A stretch of DNA of 7,226 nt from Candidatus Benthicola azotiphorus (GTDB taxonomy: Bacteria; Gemmatimonadota; Gemmatimonadetes; Palauibacterales; Palauibacteraceae), in contig CANPVW010000133.1 of assembly GCA_947581745.1 (NCBI GenBank), positions 1-7,226 of the forward strand. The letters run 5' to 3'. Under the pieces are notes generated by a model that saw only the letters and a list, made by a program, of their open reading frames with translations, ran no database searches and had not been told where the DNA came from. Every line of letters begins with the position of its first letter. Position 1 is the first letter of the stretch. The translations under genes were made by a program, and so were the position numbers. This document shows, in pieces, positions 1 through 6,956 of this stretch.

Positions 1-327
1 GCCGAGATCACCCCTCTCTTCGGCAAGTCCTGCCAACTCACTGATAGCAACCAGGTTATGTCCATCGAGTTCAAGTACTTTACGGAACGAGTCCAGCGTC
101 TCCTCCATCCGTCCCAGGTCCCGCAGCGCCCGCGCCCGCACGATGTGACCGCTCGGATAATCAGGGTGTCGGAGCAGGCCGTCATCCAGCAGGGCGAGCG
201 CCTTCTCGGGCTGCCCCGCCTTCCGGTAGGCATCCGCGAGGCGCGCAAAGACGAGACTCTCCGGTTGTCGCTCGTACTGCTCCTCGAAACGCTGGATCTC
301 GTCGCTGGTCGGAGAATCAGAAGCCAT
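1..327 (-). CDS. TPR-repeat protein, N-terminal part (runs off left edge)
   Basis: The minus-strand frame is open from an ATG at 327 to the window edge and gives 109 residues. Two helix-turn-helix TPR units are visible: about residues 24-57 (core FARLADAYRKAGQPEKALAL, then a helix ending in LRHPDYP) and about 58-91 (RARALRDLGRMEETLDSF, then KVLELDGHN). A third begins at about residue 92 (LVAISELAGLAEERGD). The spacing of the G/A/Y/L positions is that of TPRs, which are protein-protein interaction scaffolds. There is no signal peptide, so this part is probably cytoplasmic. The start is fixed by an in-frame TGA at 352-354 with no other start codon between. No Shine-Dalgarno-like sequence lies just upstream of the ATG. 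The gene diverges from the PpiD-like gene across a 250-base gap. The partner and function are unknown. I am confident that it is a real coding gene and that it is TPR-rich. Confidence 0.85.
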   Translation of the reverse strand, partial: MASDSPTSDEIQRFEEQYERQPESLVFARLADAYRKAGQPEKALALLDDGLLRHPDYPSGHIVRARALRDLGRMEETLDSFRKVLELDGHNLVAISELAGLAEERGDLG

Positions 328-436
328 GGCGTGGTTCGCGTCCGTAGCGTGTCATCAGGGGAATCGTCGGCCGGTCCGGCACGTGACGAAGTTACCGGCG
401 GGCCTTCGCCAGTGTCAACGCGCCCGGGCCGGTATG

Positions 437-465
437 TTGCCTGCCCCGGCCCCTCAGAATAGGTT
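437..465 (+). promoter_or_regulatory. Candidate sigma70-type promoter upstream of the PpiD-like gene
   Basis: TTGCCT at 437-442 resembles a -35 element. After a 17-base spacer, TAGGTT at 460-465 resembles a -10 element. This is the least GC-rich part of the 328-577 intergenic region, about 110 bases upstream of the start codon at 578. Both hexamers match the consensus only partly, and a chance match is possible. Nothing else recognisable was seen in 328-577; no strong promoter for the divergent TPR gene could be picked out. Confidence 0.3.
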
Positions 466-560
466 TTGCTGCTTCCATTCGTGGCGGTGCCGGCGGGAGA
501 TCCGGCCCCGGCGGCAGGTGCGGAAGCAGGCGGAATCGCGTTCCTGGTCACAGGACATAG

Positions 561-566
561 AAGGAG
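561..566 (+). promoter_or_regulatory. Ribosome binding site fixing the PpiD-like start
   Basis: AAGGAG lies 11 bases before the ATG at 578, which is followed directly by two more ATG codons (581 and 584). The reading frame is open back to 326, so this site is the main evidence that translation begins near 578. The spacing is slightly long for 578 and longer still for the two following ATGs, so 578 is preferred. Confidence 0.6.
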
Positions 567-577
567 TCGGTGGTCGT

Positions 578-2401
578 ATGATGATGCGCTCGATTCGGGC
601 GAACACGAAGTGGATCATGCTGTTTCTGGCCGTCGCGTTCGCGGCGTGGCTGGTGCTCGACTGGGTTCGAAGCCGGGACACGCAGGCCGCGGCAGGGGCG
701 AATCCCGTGATCGCCGTGGTGAACGGACAGGAGATCCGCTACCTGCAATGGAGCAACACGCTCGAGCAGGCCATGAACAGCGCCCGTGCGTCAAGCGGCA
801 ACGCCGTGATGACCGACGAGGAGTCGCGGCAGATCGAGGTGGAAGCCTGGGATCAGATGATCCAGGACGTGCTCATCCAGCAGGAGATCGACCGGCTCGG
901 AATCGAGGTCACGGATTCCGAAGTGCAGCAGGCCTTCCGGCTGTCGCCTCCGCCTGACCTGATGCGCTACCCGGCGTTCATGACCGATGGGGTCTTCGAC
1001 TACGCCAAGTACCAGGCCTTCTTCTCGGATCCGACCGTGGACGAGCAGATCCTCCTGCAGATAGAGGCCTACTACCGCCAGATCCTTCCGCGTGCCCGGC
1101 TGAGCCAGATGCTCCAGCAGGGCGGAGCGGTCAGCGATGCGGAGCTGTGGCAGGAGTTTCGGGATCGCAACGAGTCGGCCACGGTCACCTTCGCGACGGT
1201 CCCGACGATTGCCAATCTCGAGGTCGATGTCCCGGAAGCCCAGATGCGAAGGTACTACCGGGAGCACGCGGAGGAGTTCGAGCGACCCGCCACGGCCACG
1301 ATCAGCGTTGTCAGCTTCCAGACTACGCCGGGCCCCCGGGACACGATGTACGTGCGGGCGCTGGCGGACTCCGTGCGCACGCTGGTGACGGATGGAACGA
1401 TGTCGTTCGCCGAAGCGGCCTCGCAGTTCTCGGCCGACGCGAGCACGCGTGAGGCAGGCGGCATGATGGGTCGGTTCGGACCCGGCGAGCTGCTTCCCGC
1501 TTTCGCGGATGGCGTAGCCGACCTGAAGACGGGAGAGGTGTCGGAGCCCGTGTTGTCGCCCCAGGGATTCCACCTGCTGGAGGTTTCGGAGCGGACGGGC
1601 GACACGGTGTCCGTTTCGCAGATCTTCTTCCCGATCGAGCTCTCGCCGGACGGCGAAGACGAGATGTTCGATCTGATGGACGAGTTCGAGGGAATCGCCC
1701 TGATCGACGGCCTTCAGGTCGCGGCCGATTCCGTCGGCGTCCCGATCGCCACCGACGTGACGGTCACGGAAGGCTTCGACTTCGTTCCGGGCGCCGGGGC
1801 GCTCGGCGTGGCCGTGGACTGGGCGCTGGATCCACTCAACCCGCTGCACGAGGTGAGCGAGTTCTTCCAGAATGCGGCCGGCTATCACATGGTGGAAGTG
1901 AGCGGCAGGGTGCCGGGCGGGACGTTCACCTTCGCGGAGGTGAGGGACCAGATCCGTGATACGCTCGCCCGGGACAAGCGGCGGGAAGCGGCTCTCGATT
2001 CCGCGCGCGTGCAGTGGGCGGGCGTTCAGCCCGGGACGTCTCTCGAGGACGCGGCGGCTCGGCTCGGCTGGACCGTCGGCACGGCGGGTCCCTTCACGCG
2101 CAGGCAGTTCGCGGCTGGTCTCGGCCGGAACACGGAGGCCGTCGGCGCGGCGTTCGGAACGCCGGTGGGCGAGACCGCGGGCCCGCTGGATGCGGACGAC
2201 TCGGTGGTATTCCTCCGAGTGGACAGTCGCACCGAGGCCAACCCGGAGCTCTTCGTCGCAGTCAGGGAACAGCTCAGGTCGCAAATGCAGATGCAGGCAG
2301 CCCAGATGAACGTGAGCAGGTGGATAGAGGGACTGAGGGAGACCGCGACGATCGTCGACCGAAGGGACCGGCTGAGTCAGAGGGCGGCAGCCGCGGGATA
2401 G
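578..2401 (+). CDS. Membrane-anchored PpiD/SurA-type peptidyl-prolyl isomerase-like chaperone
   Basis: The product has 607 aa. A single N-terminal membrane segment (about residues 12-30) anchors it, with the rest predicted to be periplasmic. A SurA_N-like helical chaperone region follows (about 43-235). A parvulin-type rotamase domain spans about 238-340, with the typical run FSADAST...GELLPAF...TGEVSEPV...GFHLLEV. A second, degenerate parvulin-like lobe (about 345-442) ends in GYHMVEV, and a helical C-terminal part follows to 607. The order anchor, SurA_N, parvulin, C-terminal lobe matches PpiD, which assists folding of proteins emerging from the Sec translocon. Catalytic residues are only partly kept: D287, F309 and H332 are present. 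The first histidine of active parvulins falls at V244/S245, so isomerase activity is doubtful. The frame is open upstream to 326, but those 84 residues look like non-coding translation and would bury the anchor. The gene converges on tatA. The family is certain; the ppiD name is likely but not assigned. Confidence 0.9.
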   Translation: MMMRSIRANTKWIMLFLAVAFAAWLVLDWVRSRDTQAAAGANPVIAVVNGQEIRYLQWSNTLEQAMNSARASSGNAVMTDEESRQIEVEAWDQMIQDVLIQQEIDRLGIEVTDSEVQQAFRLSPPPDLMRYPAFMTDGVFDYAKYQAFFSDPTVDEQILLQIEAYYRQILPRARLSQMLQQGGAVSDAELWQEFRDRNESATVTFATVPTIANLEVDVPEAQMRRYYREHAEEFERPATATISVVSFQTTPGPRDTMYVRALADSVRTLVTDGTMSFAEAASQFSADASTREAGGMMGRFGPGELLPAFADGVADLKTGEVSEPVLSPQGFHLLEVSERTGDTVSVSQIFFPIELSPDGEDEMFDLMDEFEGIALIDGLQVAADSVGVPIATDVTVTEGFDFVPGAGALGVAVDWALDPLNPLHEVSEFFQNAAGYHMVEVSGRVPGGTFTFAEVRDQIRDTLARDKRREAALDSARVQWAGVQPGTSLEDAAARLGWTVGTAGPFTRRQFAAGLGRNTEAVGAAFGTPVGETAGPLDADDSVVFLRVDSRTEANPELFVAVREQLRSQMQMQAAQMNVSRWIEGLRETATIVDRRDRLSQRAAAAG

Positions 2402-2411
2402 CGGACGGGTG

Positions 2412-2431
2412 GGGTGGCCGTCAGGCCACCC
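2412..2431 (+). terminator. GC-rich hairpin just after the PpiD-like gene
   Basis: A perfect 8-bp stem, GGGTGGCC (2412-2419) with GGCCACCC (2424-2431), closes the four-base loop GTCA. It begins 10 bases after the stop codon, where a terminator would be expected. No T-run follows it, so termination without Rho is uncertain. Confidence 0.5.
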
Positions 2432-2454
2432 GAACGCCCGATTCGAGCGCACGG

Positions 2455-2486
2455 GAAGAGGCGGGGCCGAAAGCTCCCGCCTCTTC
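2455..2486. terminator. Strong hairpin in the convergent gap, probable bidirectional terminator
   Basis: A perfect 11-bp stem, GAAGAGGCGGG (2455-2465) with CCCGCCTCTTC (2476-2486), encloses a 10-base loop. It lies between the converging ends of the PpiD-like gene (stop at 2401) and tatA (stop at 2528-2530), so it could stop transcription from both sides. Neither strand has a T-run after the stem. The remainder of 2402-2527 holds nothing else recognisable. Confidence 0.6.
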
Positions 2487-2527
2487 GCATCGCATCATGC
2501 CTCGAGGTGAGGTGCGCGCGGGCCCGA

Positions 2528-2761
2528 TCAGACGCGGGGCTGCGCTTCCTTCTGGCTTTCTTCCTGCTTGGTCTTCCCCGCTGCGGTGTCGGATTCGCTG
2601 ATTTCCTTGAATTCGCCCTCGACCTCCTTCAGCGATCCCTTGAACTCGCGGATTCCCTTTCCCAGTGAGGCGCCGATCTCGGGCAGGCGACGAGCCCCGA
2701 ACAGTAGCAACACGATGAATAGGATGATGAGAACTTCCCACATCCCGAGATTGCCGAACAT
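2528..2761 (-). CDS. tatA: Twin-arginine translocase subunit TatA/TatE family
   Basis: The 77-aa product has the full TatA layout: a short N-terminus, one membrane helix (about residues 6-20), the F-G hinge (F21-G22), then the amphipathic helix beginning ARRLPEIGASLGKGIREFK, and a charged, low-complexity tail ending at 77. TatA monomers assemble around TatBC to form the pore through which folded proteins with twin-arginine signals cross the inner membrane. The start at 2761 is chosen over an upstream in-frame ATG at 2809. GGAAGG lies 7 bases before it, the protein then begins MFGNLGMWE as TatA proteins do, and the upstream start would overlap the DUF4321 gene. It is the last gene of the three-gene unit. 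No tatB or tatC is present in the window, and TatA cannot be told from TatE by sequence alone. Confidence 0.95.
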   Translation of the reverse strand: MFGNLGMWEVLIILFIVLLLFGARRLPEIGASLGKGIREFKGSLKEVEGEFKEISESDTAAGKTKQEESQKEAQPRV

Positions 2762-2768
2762 GGCTCTT

Positions 2769-2774
2769 CCTTCC
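2769..2774 (-). promoter_or_regulatory. Ribosome binding site deciding the tatA start
   Basis: On the minus strand GGAAGG precedes the ATG at 2761 by 7 bases, inside the 23-base gap after the DUF4321 stop codon. It supports the short 77-aa TatA over the 93-aa reading from 2809. Confidence 0.65.
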
Positions 2775-2784
2775 CTGTAGAGGC

Positions 2785-3072
2785 CTACAGCAGCGACTTG
2801 GCGAACCACGCCAACAGTAATATGCCGACGACACTCAGAATGTTCAGGCGAATGACCAGGGGACCCACCGTCATCGCCACCACGAGAAGGTCGATGGTCA
2901 GGGGCCCGAGGGAGGCTGCCACCGTCGTCACGAAGAATTCCCGGGCCGCGCTCGCTGGAAGAGCCAGGGCCATGAGCTCCGTGAGCAGCGCTCCCAGCAG
3001 CATCCCACCCGCTACGATCAGCACCACCCTCTTGCCCGACGGGCGGCGTCTTCCTCCGAAATCAACGGTCAT
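2785..3072 (-). CDS. DUF4321 family small membrane protein
   Basis: The product has 95 aa. A basic N-terminus (residues 1-15, GRRRPSGKR) precedes a first membrane helix at about 16-38 with glycine spacing GGMLLGALLTEL. A loop containing REFFVTTVAASLGP leads to a segment TIDLLVVAMTVGPLVIRLNI (about 59-78) and a final hydrophobic helix, about 79-92 (SVVGILLLAW). The pattern glycine-rich helix, then LDL-type strand, then LN-x-SVVG resembles the DUF4321 family of small membrane proteins of unknown function. This is recognition from memory, not a search. The ATG overlaps the polyprenyl synthase stop codon as ATGA (3069-3072), which implies translational coupling. The tatA start follows after 23 bases. 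No enzymatic motif is visible. A role in the membrane, perhaps with its operon partners, is inference only. Confidence 0.85.
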   Translation of the reverse strand: MTVDFGGRRRPSGKRVVLIVAGGMLLGALLTELMALALPASAAREFFVTTVAASLGPLTIDLLVVAMTVGPLVIRLNILSVVGILLLAWFAKSLL

Positions 3073-4055
3073 TTGCAGCGTCCCACGACGAAGTCCACGG
3101 CATAATCGAGCGCTCGAACTGCTGGTTCGTCGGGCAGCGCGGCCAGACGACCGCGCGCCGCGTCCGCGAACGCCCGGGCCCTGCGCCGCGCGTACTCGAG
3201 CCCCCCCGCATCCGCGACGAGATCGACCACCCGCTCGATCTTGTCGTTCGAAGGGCTGGGATCGGCGAACACGTCTTCGACGGCGGCCCGACCGGCCGAA
3301 TCCAGTCTCGGGAGGGCCGCGATCAGCGGCAACGTGACCTTGTGCTCCCTGAGATCCAGCCCGCTCGGCTTTCCCGTCACATCGGGGGTCCGGTTATAGT
3401 CGAGGAGGTCGTCCGTAATCTGAAACGTCATTCCGAGATCCCGGCCGTACTCCGCCAGCGTCTTCTGGTACGCCGGCTCACCGTACATCGACCCCAGCTC
3501 GCACGCCGCGCTGATCAGCGACGCCGTCTTTCGATCACACAGGAGGTAATAGTCGTCCTCCGTGGCTCCAAGGGCGTCGTGCGCCGCGAGCTGGCGCATT
3601 TCGCCGATCGACATGCGATTCGAGGCCTCGGCGAGCAGACGAATCGCCTCGACGCGACCCAGCGTGGTGATCTCTACCAGGGCCCTGGAATACAGGTAGT
3701 CGCCCATGATCACGGCGACCTGATGGCTCCACTTCGAGTTGACCGTGGGCATCCCGCGACGCTCGGGCGAATGATCCACCGCATCGTCATGCACGAGGGT
3801 GGCCACGTGCATCAGTTCCACGACTGCGGCCAGGCGGACGGCCTCCCGAGCGGGCGAGCCTCCCACCGCATTGCTCAGAAGGACGAGGGTCGGGCGCAGC
3901 ATCTTGCCGCGGGCTGAAAGCAGATAGTCGTTGACCTCGTTCACGGCTCCGAAGTCCGCCTCGACCATGGCCTCGAGTTCTCGCTGTACTTCCGCAAGTC
4001 TCGATCCGATCGGCTCCTGCAGGCCTTCCAGAGTCGGTATGGCAGCGTCGAGCAT
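3069..4055 (-). CDS. Polyprenyl diphosphate synthase (trans, medium/long chain)
   Basis: The product has 328 aa, the usual size for IspB/HepT-type enzymes, which extend farnesyl or geranylgeranyl diphosphate with isopentenyl units to make side chains for quinones. The conserved sites are in order. The IPP-binding motif is ARGKMLRP (G50, K51, R54). The first aspartate-rich motif is DDAVD at 90-94, followed by ERRG. K176-T177 lie in DRKTASL. The second aspartate-rich motif is DDLLD at 215-219, followed by GKPSGLDLREHKVTLPL from 228. The residue five before the first motif is alanine (A85). In this family a small residue there leaves the product tunnel open, which fits a chain longer than C20; the exact length cannot be read. 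GGGGAGG lies just before the start. The gene leads a unit with DUF4321 and tatA. A menaquinone role is likely but not shown. Confidence 0.95.
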   Translation of the reverse strand: MLDAAIPTLEGLQEPIGSRLAEVQRELEAMVEADFGAVNEVNDYLLSARGKMLRPTLVLLSNAVGGSPAREAVRLAAVVELMHVATLVHDDAVDHSPERRGMPTVNSKWSHQVAVIMGDYLYSRALVEITTLGRVEAIRLLAEASNRMSIGEMRQLAAHDALGATEDDYYLLCDRKTASLISAACELGSMYGEPAYQKTLAEYGRDLGMTFQITDDLLDYNRTPDVTGKPSGLDLREHKVTLPLIAALPRLDSAGRAAVEDVFADPSPSNDKIERVVDLVADAGGLEYARRRARAFADAARGRLAALPDEPAVRALDYAVDFVVGRCK

Positions 4056-4077
4056 CGGCCTCCCCGGTCCTCGCGTG

Positions 4078-4100
4078 CCGCGTCCACCCTCGGGACGCGG
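4078..4100 (-). promoter_or_regulatory. Hairpin in the leader of the polyprenyl synthase gene
   Basis: A perfect 8-bp stem, CCGCGTCC (4078-4085) with GGACGCGG (4093-4100), encloses a 7-base loop. Read on the minus strand it lies after the TPR gene stop codon and about 12 bases before the GGGGAGG ribosome site at 4065-4059. It has no T-run. It could be a weak terminator for the TPR gene, or a structured leader that affects translation or mRNA stability of the synthase. Confidence 0.4.
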
Positions 4101-4110
4101 GATCGACCGG

Positions 4111-4140
4111 ATAATACCGTCAGTCGGGAAGGGTGGACAA
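4111..4140 (-). promoter_or_regulatory. Candidate promoter of the polyprenyl synthase-DUF4321-tatA unit
   Basis: On the minus strand TTGTCC (4140-4135) and TATTAT (4116-4111) are separated by 18 bases. They match the -35 consensus at four of six positions and the -10 consensus at five of six. The AT-rich -10 stands out in GC-rich surroundings. The elements straddle the stop codon of the upstream TPR gene (4122-4120). Transcription would start near 4105, giving a leader of about 50 bases that contains the 4078-4100 hairpin. Confidence 0.45.
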
Positions 4141-6834
4141 CAGGTGGGCTGCCTGGGCCCTCGACGGGTCGATCTGCAGCACTCTCTCCAGGTACGTCCG
4201 AGCCGAAGCCCGGTCCCCGGACCTCAGGTGCGCCACCCCGAGATGGAAGTACACGCCTGCCTTCTCCGCCTCCGATCCCGGTTGGGCGGCGGCGACACCC
4301 AGGGTCCGGCGGGCTTCGTCGTAGCGCCGCAGGGCGAGCAGGCATTCCCCGAGTCTCTCGTAGGCCGGAAGCGTCTGTTCGACTCCCTGCAGAGCCGCCT
4401 TGAATTCGCGCGCCGCCTCATCCCACATCTCCATCTGTCGGAACGCGATCCCGAGCTCGTAGTGAGACTCGTAGTCGGGGGGCGAGCCGTCCTCCGTCTC
4501 GTCGTCCTCGCTCCTGAGGTCCTCGAACATCGCGTCGAACTCGCCTGGAGCCCGGACCGATCGCTCACGGCTCTCCTGAGCCGACGGGCGCACCGGCTTC
4601 CTGACTTCCTGCCCGGCCCGACGTTCAGCTTGCTGCTGCCTGCGCCTTTCGCGCGCCAGCTCATCCGCGTCGACCGCCGCGATGCCCGCCCGCGCCTCCG
4701 CGTTCGACGGATCGATGTCCAGGATGCGCCCGTACACGGTCCGGGCGCTGCGAAAACCGTTCTGGCGTCGGAGGCAGGCGGCGAGATCGAGATAGGACGA
4801 TATCAGCAGTTCGCGATCGTTCGTCATGATCGCGAACTCGTTCTTCTGGTGGTGCAGGACCACGTCGTCCGGGCGGAGCGCGAGCAGCCGATCCACGGCC
4901 CGTATCGCGTTGATCGCGTCTCGCTGCTTCTCGAACAGCTCCAGGGCCCGGTAGTAGTGTGACTCGGCCTCATCCATCCGGCCGGCAGCCCGGAGACCTT
5001 CAGCCTCTCCGAACACCGCGCGGGGATCGTCCTCCGTCGGTAACGATGTGGGGGGAGTCGTACTCGCCGATCCGTCATGGAGGTCGTCGACGGACGCGCC
5101 GTCGAGCTCCGTCAGGATGTCGCCGAGCTCGTCCAGCGCCTCCGCCACGAAGCTCGACCGGGGCTCGGCGCCCGGTCCCGCCTCCAACGCATCTTCCGGA
5201 GGAAGCACGGACAGAACGGCCTGTCTATCGGCTTCCCGGATCCTCGGACGCTGCACGAATTCGCGGCCGGCGCGCACGGCGACTTCGGAGCGTCCGTTCT
5301 CGATCAGGGAATTGAGCGCCTCCCGCATCGCGGATGCCTCGATCCCCTCGGAGGAGGCCACGCTCTCCAGCACGTCCAGGGCCGCGGCCTTCACGGCGGC
5401 GGGTCCTTCGAGAGCCAGCACCAGCTCCCGCACCGCCTCCGTCGACAGGCCCATCCGCTCGTAGCTTCGCGCGAGGTCCAGGTGCGCTTCGTGATCGGCC
5501 CGCCCTTCCTCCGTGGCGGCGCGGGCACGGTGCTGTGCGAGCCTGGCCTGGAACAGCATGTCCGCCAGCTCTTCTTCGTCCCGCGAGGGCCCGGCGCTCC
5601 GGACCGTTTCCACCGCTGCGTCCGGCGGGGCGGGCGAAACGGTGTCCTCGACCGGCTCCTCCGCAGCCGGTACACCCAAATCGACCGACTGGCCCAGCAT
5701 GAAGTCGTCCGGCTCGGCCAGCGGCAACAGGCCTTCCTCGTCCGCGACCGGCACCGGTTCCCGTTCGTCCACGAAGGCGGGAGCGCCGACGGCCTGAAGA
5801 CACTCTCCGAGAAGCGCGTGAGCCGAGCTCATCAGCGCCGGACTCTGCATCGCGAGGCGAAACTCCCCGATCGCCTCTTCCGGCAACCCCATGCCCATGT
5901 ACGCGACCCCGAGATCGTAATGCACGGCGTGATCGGTCTCCTCCACGATCTCCCGAACCTGCGAGCGGAATCTCGTGAACACCGAGGCGATCCCCCCGTC
6001 GACGCCGATCTGGATCTCGGGACTGCCCTCCGGGCCTGCCCGGGGCTCCGCCGGCGGGGCCGGCGCGTCCAGCGGAAAGTCACCGGGAGGAAGACGAACC
6101 GCGGGCCCGGCAGCGGGGACCGGCTCCGGGAACACCGTCGGACGGGCATCCGGGAGATCGATCTCGGGCACCTCGTGTCGTGGCTTCGGCATGGCTCGCG
6201 GCGCCGGCGGCGCTATGCCGCCCGCCGGATCGGCTTCCGGATCGAGGGCGATGATCCTCTCCCGGACGTCCTGAGCGTTACGACCACCGGCCACCCTGGC
6301 GTGGTACAGGAGGCGCAGCTGGGCAACGGCCTGGGCGACGAGGCCCGCATCGACGAGCTGGTCCGCGAAGGCCGTCCGAAGTTCCTCGTCACCGGTGAGG
6401 CTCACGAGGTCCTGCACGGCTTCCAGCGCGTCGCTCAGCCGATCGGTCGCCCGCATCCGCTCGGCGAACCTCAGGAAGGCGCTTCTCGCCTCGGCCAGCA
6501 GGCCCGTGGACGCGTGCAGCCGGGCAAGACGCCCATATACTTCGTCGCGGTCCGGAGCGATTCGCAAAATCTTATTGCAGAGCGCGATAGCCGAGCTGTG
6601 CAGTCCGTGGGCCGCATAGCGGTCCACCGCCTGCTCGTAGTACTCCACCGCTTCCGCCGTGTCGCCCAGCCGGAGGTAGAGGTCCCCAACCCGATTGTAG
6701 ACACCCACGTCAGACCCGGATCCACCCTCTTCCTCCAGACGAATCGCGCTCTTGTACAGCTCGATGGCTCGAGCCCAGTCGGACCGCTGTTCGGCCCTCC
6801 GCGCCTCGTTCTTCAGCTGGTGGTTCCTGGCCAT
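4120..6834 (-). CDS. Large cytoplasmic tetratricopeptide-repeat protein with three related modules
   Basis: The product has 904 aa with no signal peptide or membrane segment. An N-terminal TPR block covers about residues 8-180 (for example VYNRVGDLYLRLGDTAEAVEY from 45). A proline/acidic linker follows (about 200-284). Then comes a TPR module at about 285-350, a second acidic linker, a diverged copy of the module at about 425-490, and another linker at about 545-602. A TPR block at about 603-720 leads into a strongly basic/glutamine stretch (about 724-760), a third module at about 764-840 and a last TPR (about 859-893). Such proteins are scaffolds for protein complexes; nothing here points to an enzyme. 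GGAGG (6850-6846) lies 11 bases before the ATG, and the N-terminus MARNHQLKNEARRAEQ enters the first helix directly. The gene lies 64 bases upstream of the polyprenyl synthase, on the same strand. The partner and role are unknown. Confidence 0.92.
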   Translation of the reverse strand: MARNHQLKNEARRAEQRSDWARAIELYKSAIRLEEEGGSGSDVGVYNRVGDLYLRLGDTAEAVEYYEQAVDRYAAHGLHSSAIALCNKILRIAPDRDEVYGRLARLHASTGLLAEARSAFLRFAERMRATDRLSDALEAVQDLVSLTGDEELRTAFADQLVDAGLVAQAVAQLRLLYHARVAGGRNAQDVRERIIALDPEADPAGGIAPPAPRAMPKPRHEVPEIDLPDARPTVFPEPVPAAGPAVRLPPGDFPLDAPAPPAEPRAGPEGSPEIQIGVDGGIASVFTRFRSQVREIVEETDHAVHYDLGVAYMGMGLPEEAIGEFRLAMQSPALMSSAHALLGECLQAVGAPAFVDEREPVPVADEEGLLPLAEPDDFMLGQSVDLGVPAAEEPVEDTVSPAPPDAAVETVRSAGPSRDEEELADMLFQARLAQHRARAATEEGRADHEAHLDLARSYERMGLSTEAVRELVLALEGPAAVKAAALDVLESVASSEGIEASAMREALNSLIENGRSEVAVRAGREFVQRPRIREADRQAVLSVLPPEDALEAGPGAEPRSSFVAEALDELGDILTELDGASVDDLHDGSASTTPPTSLPTEDDPRAVFGEAEGLRAAGRMDEAESHYYRALELFEKQRDAINAIRAVDRLLALRPDDVVLHHQKNEFAIMTNDRELLISSYLDLAACLRRQNGFRSARTVYGRILDIDPSNAEARAGIAAVDADELARERRRQQQAERRAGQEVRKPVRPSAQESRERSVRAPGEFDAMFEDLRSEDDETEDGSPPDYESHYELGIAFRQMEMWDEAAREFKAALQGVEQTLPAYERLGECLLALRRYDEARRTLGVAAAQPGSEAEKAGVYFHLGVAHLRSGDRASARTYLERVLQIDPSRAQAAHLLSTLPD

Positions 6835-6956
6835 TCGAGCTTGTTCCTCCGCGTCAGCGGGTGCCGTGTCGCGATCAGAGCGAAGCCGCCTGCCCCAGCA
6901 GGGCCCTCGGCCTGTGCCTCGCTACTTGTTTCAGGGGATCCGCAAGCAGTTTCTAC

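Noticed and set aside
326..577. An 84-residue N-terminal extension of the PpiD-like protein, from an ATG at 326
   Set aside because: The extension has no recognisable domain, is rich in Arg/Cys/Pro typical of non-coding GC-rich frames, and would put the membrane anchor internally. It also touches the divergent TPR start. A ribosome site and triple ATG lie at 561-586.
791..2452. A 553-residue minus-strand open frame antisense to the PpiD-like gene
   Set aside because: The Arg/His/Leu-rich translation shows no domain, while the plus strand encodes an unmistakable parvulin protein. It would also run into the terminator region.
2762..2809. A longer TatA starting at 2809 (93 aa)
   Set aside because: It would overlap the DUF4321 gene by 25 bases and add 16 residues before the normal TatA N-terminus. 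The ATG at 2761 has its own ribosome site.
3931..4962. A 343-residue plus-strand open frame across the synthase/TPR gene boundary
   Set aside because: It is antisense to two well-supported genes and across their intergenic gap, has no motif, and its composition is that of a shadow frame.
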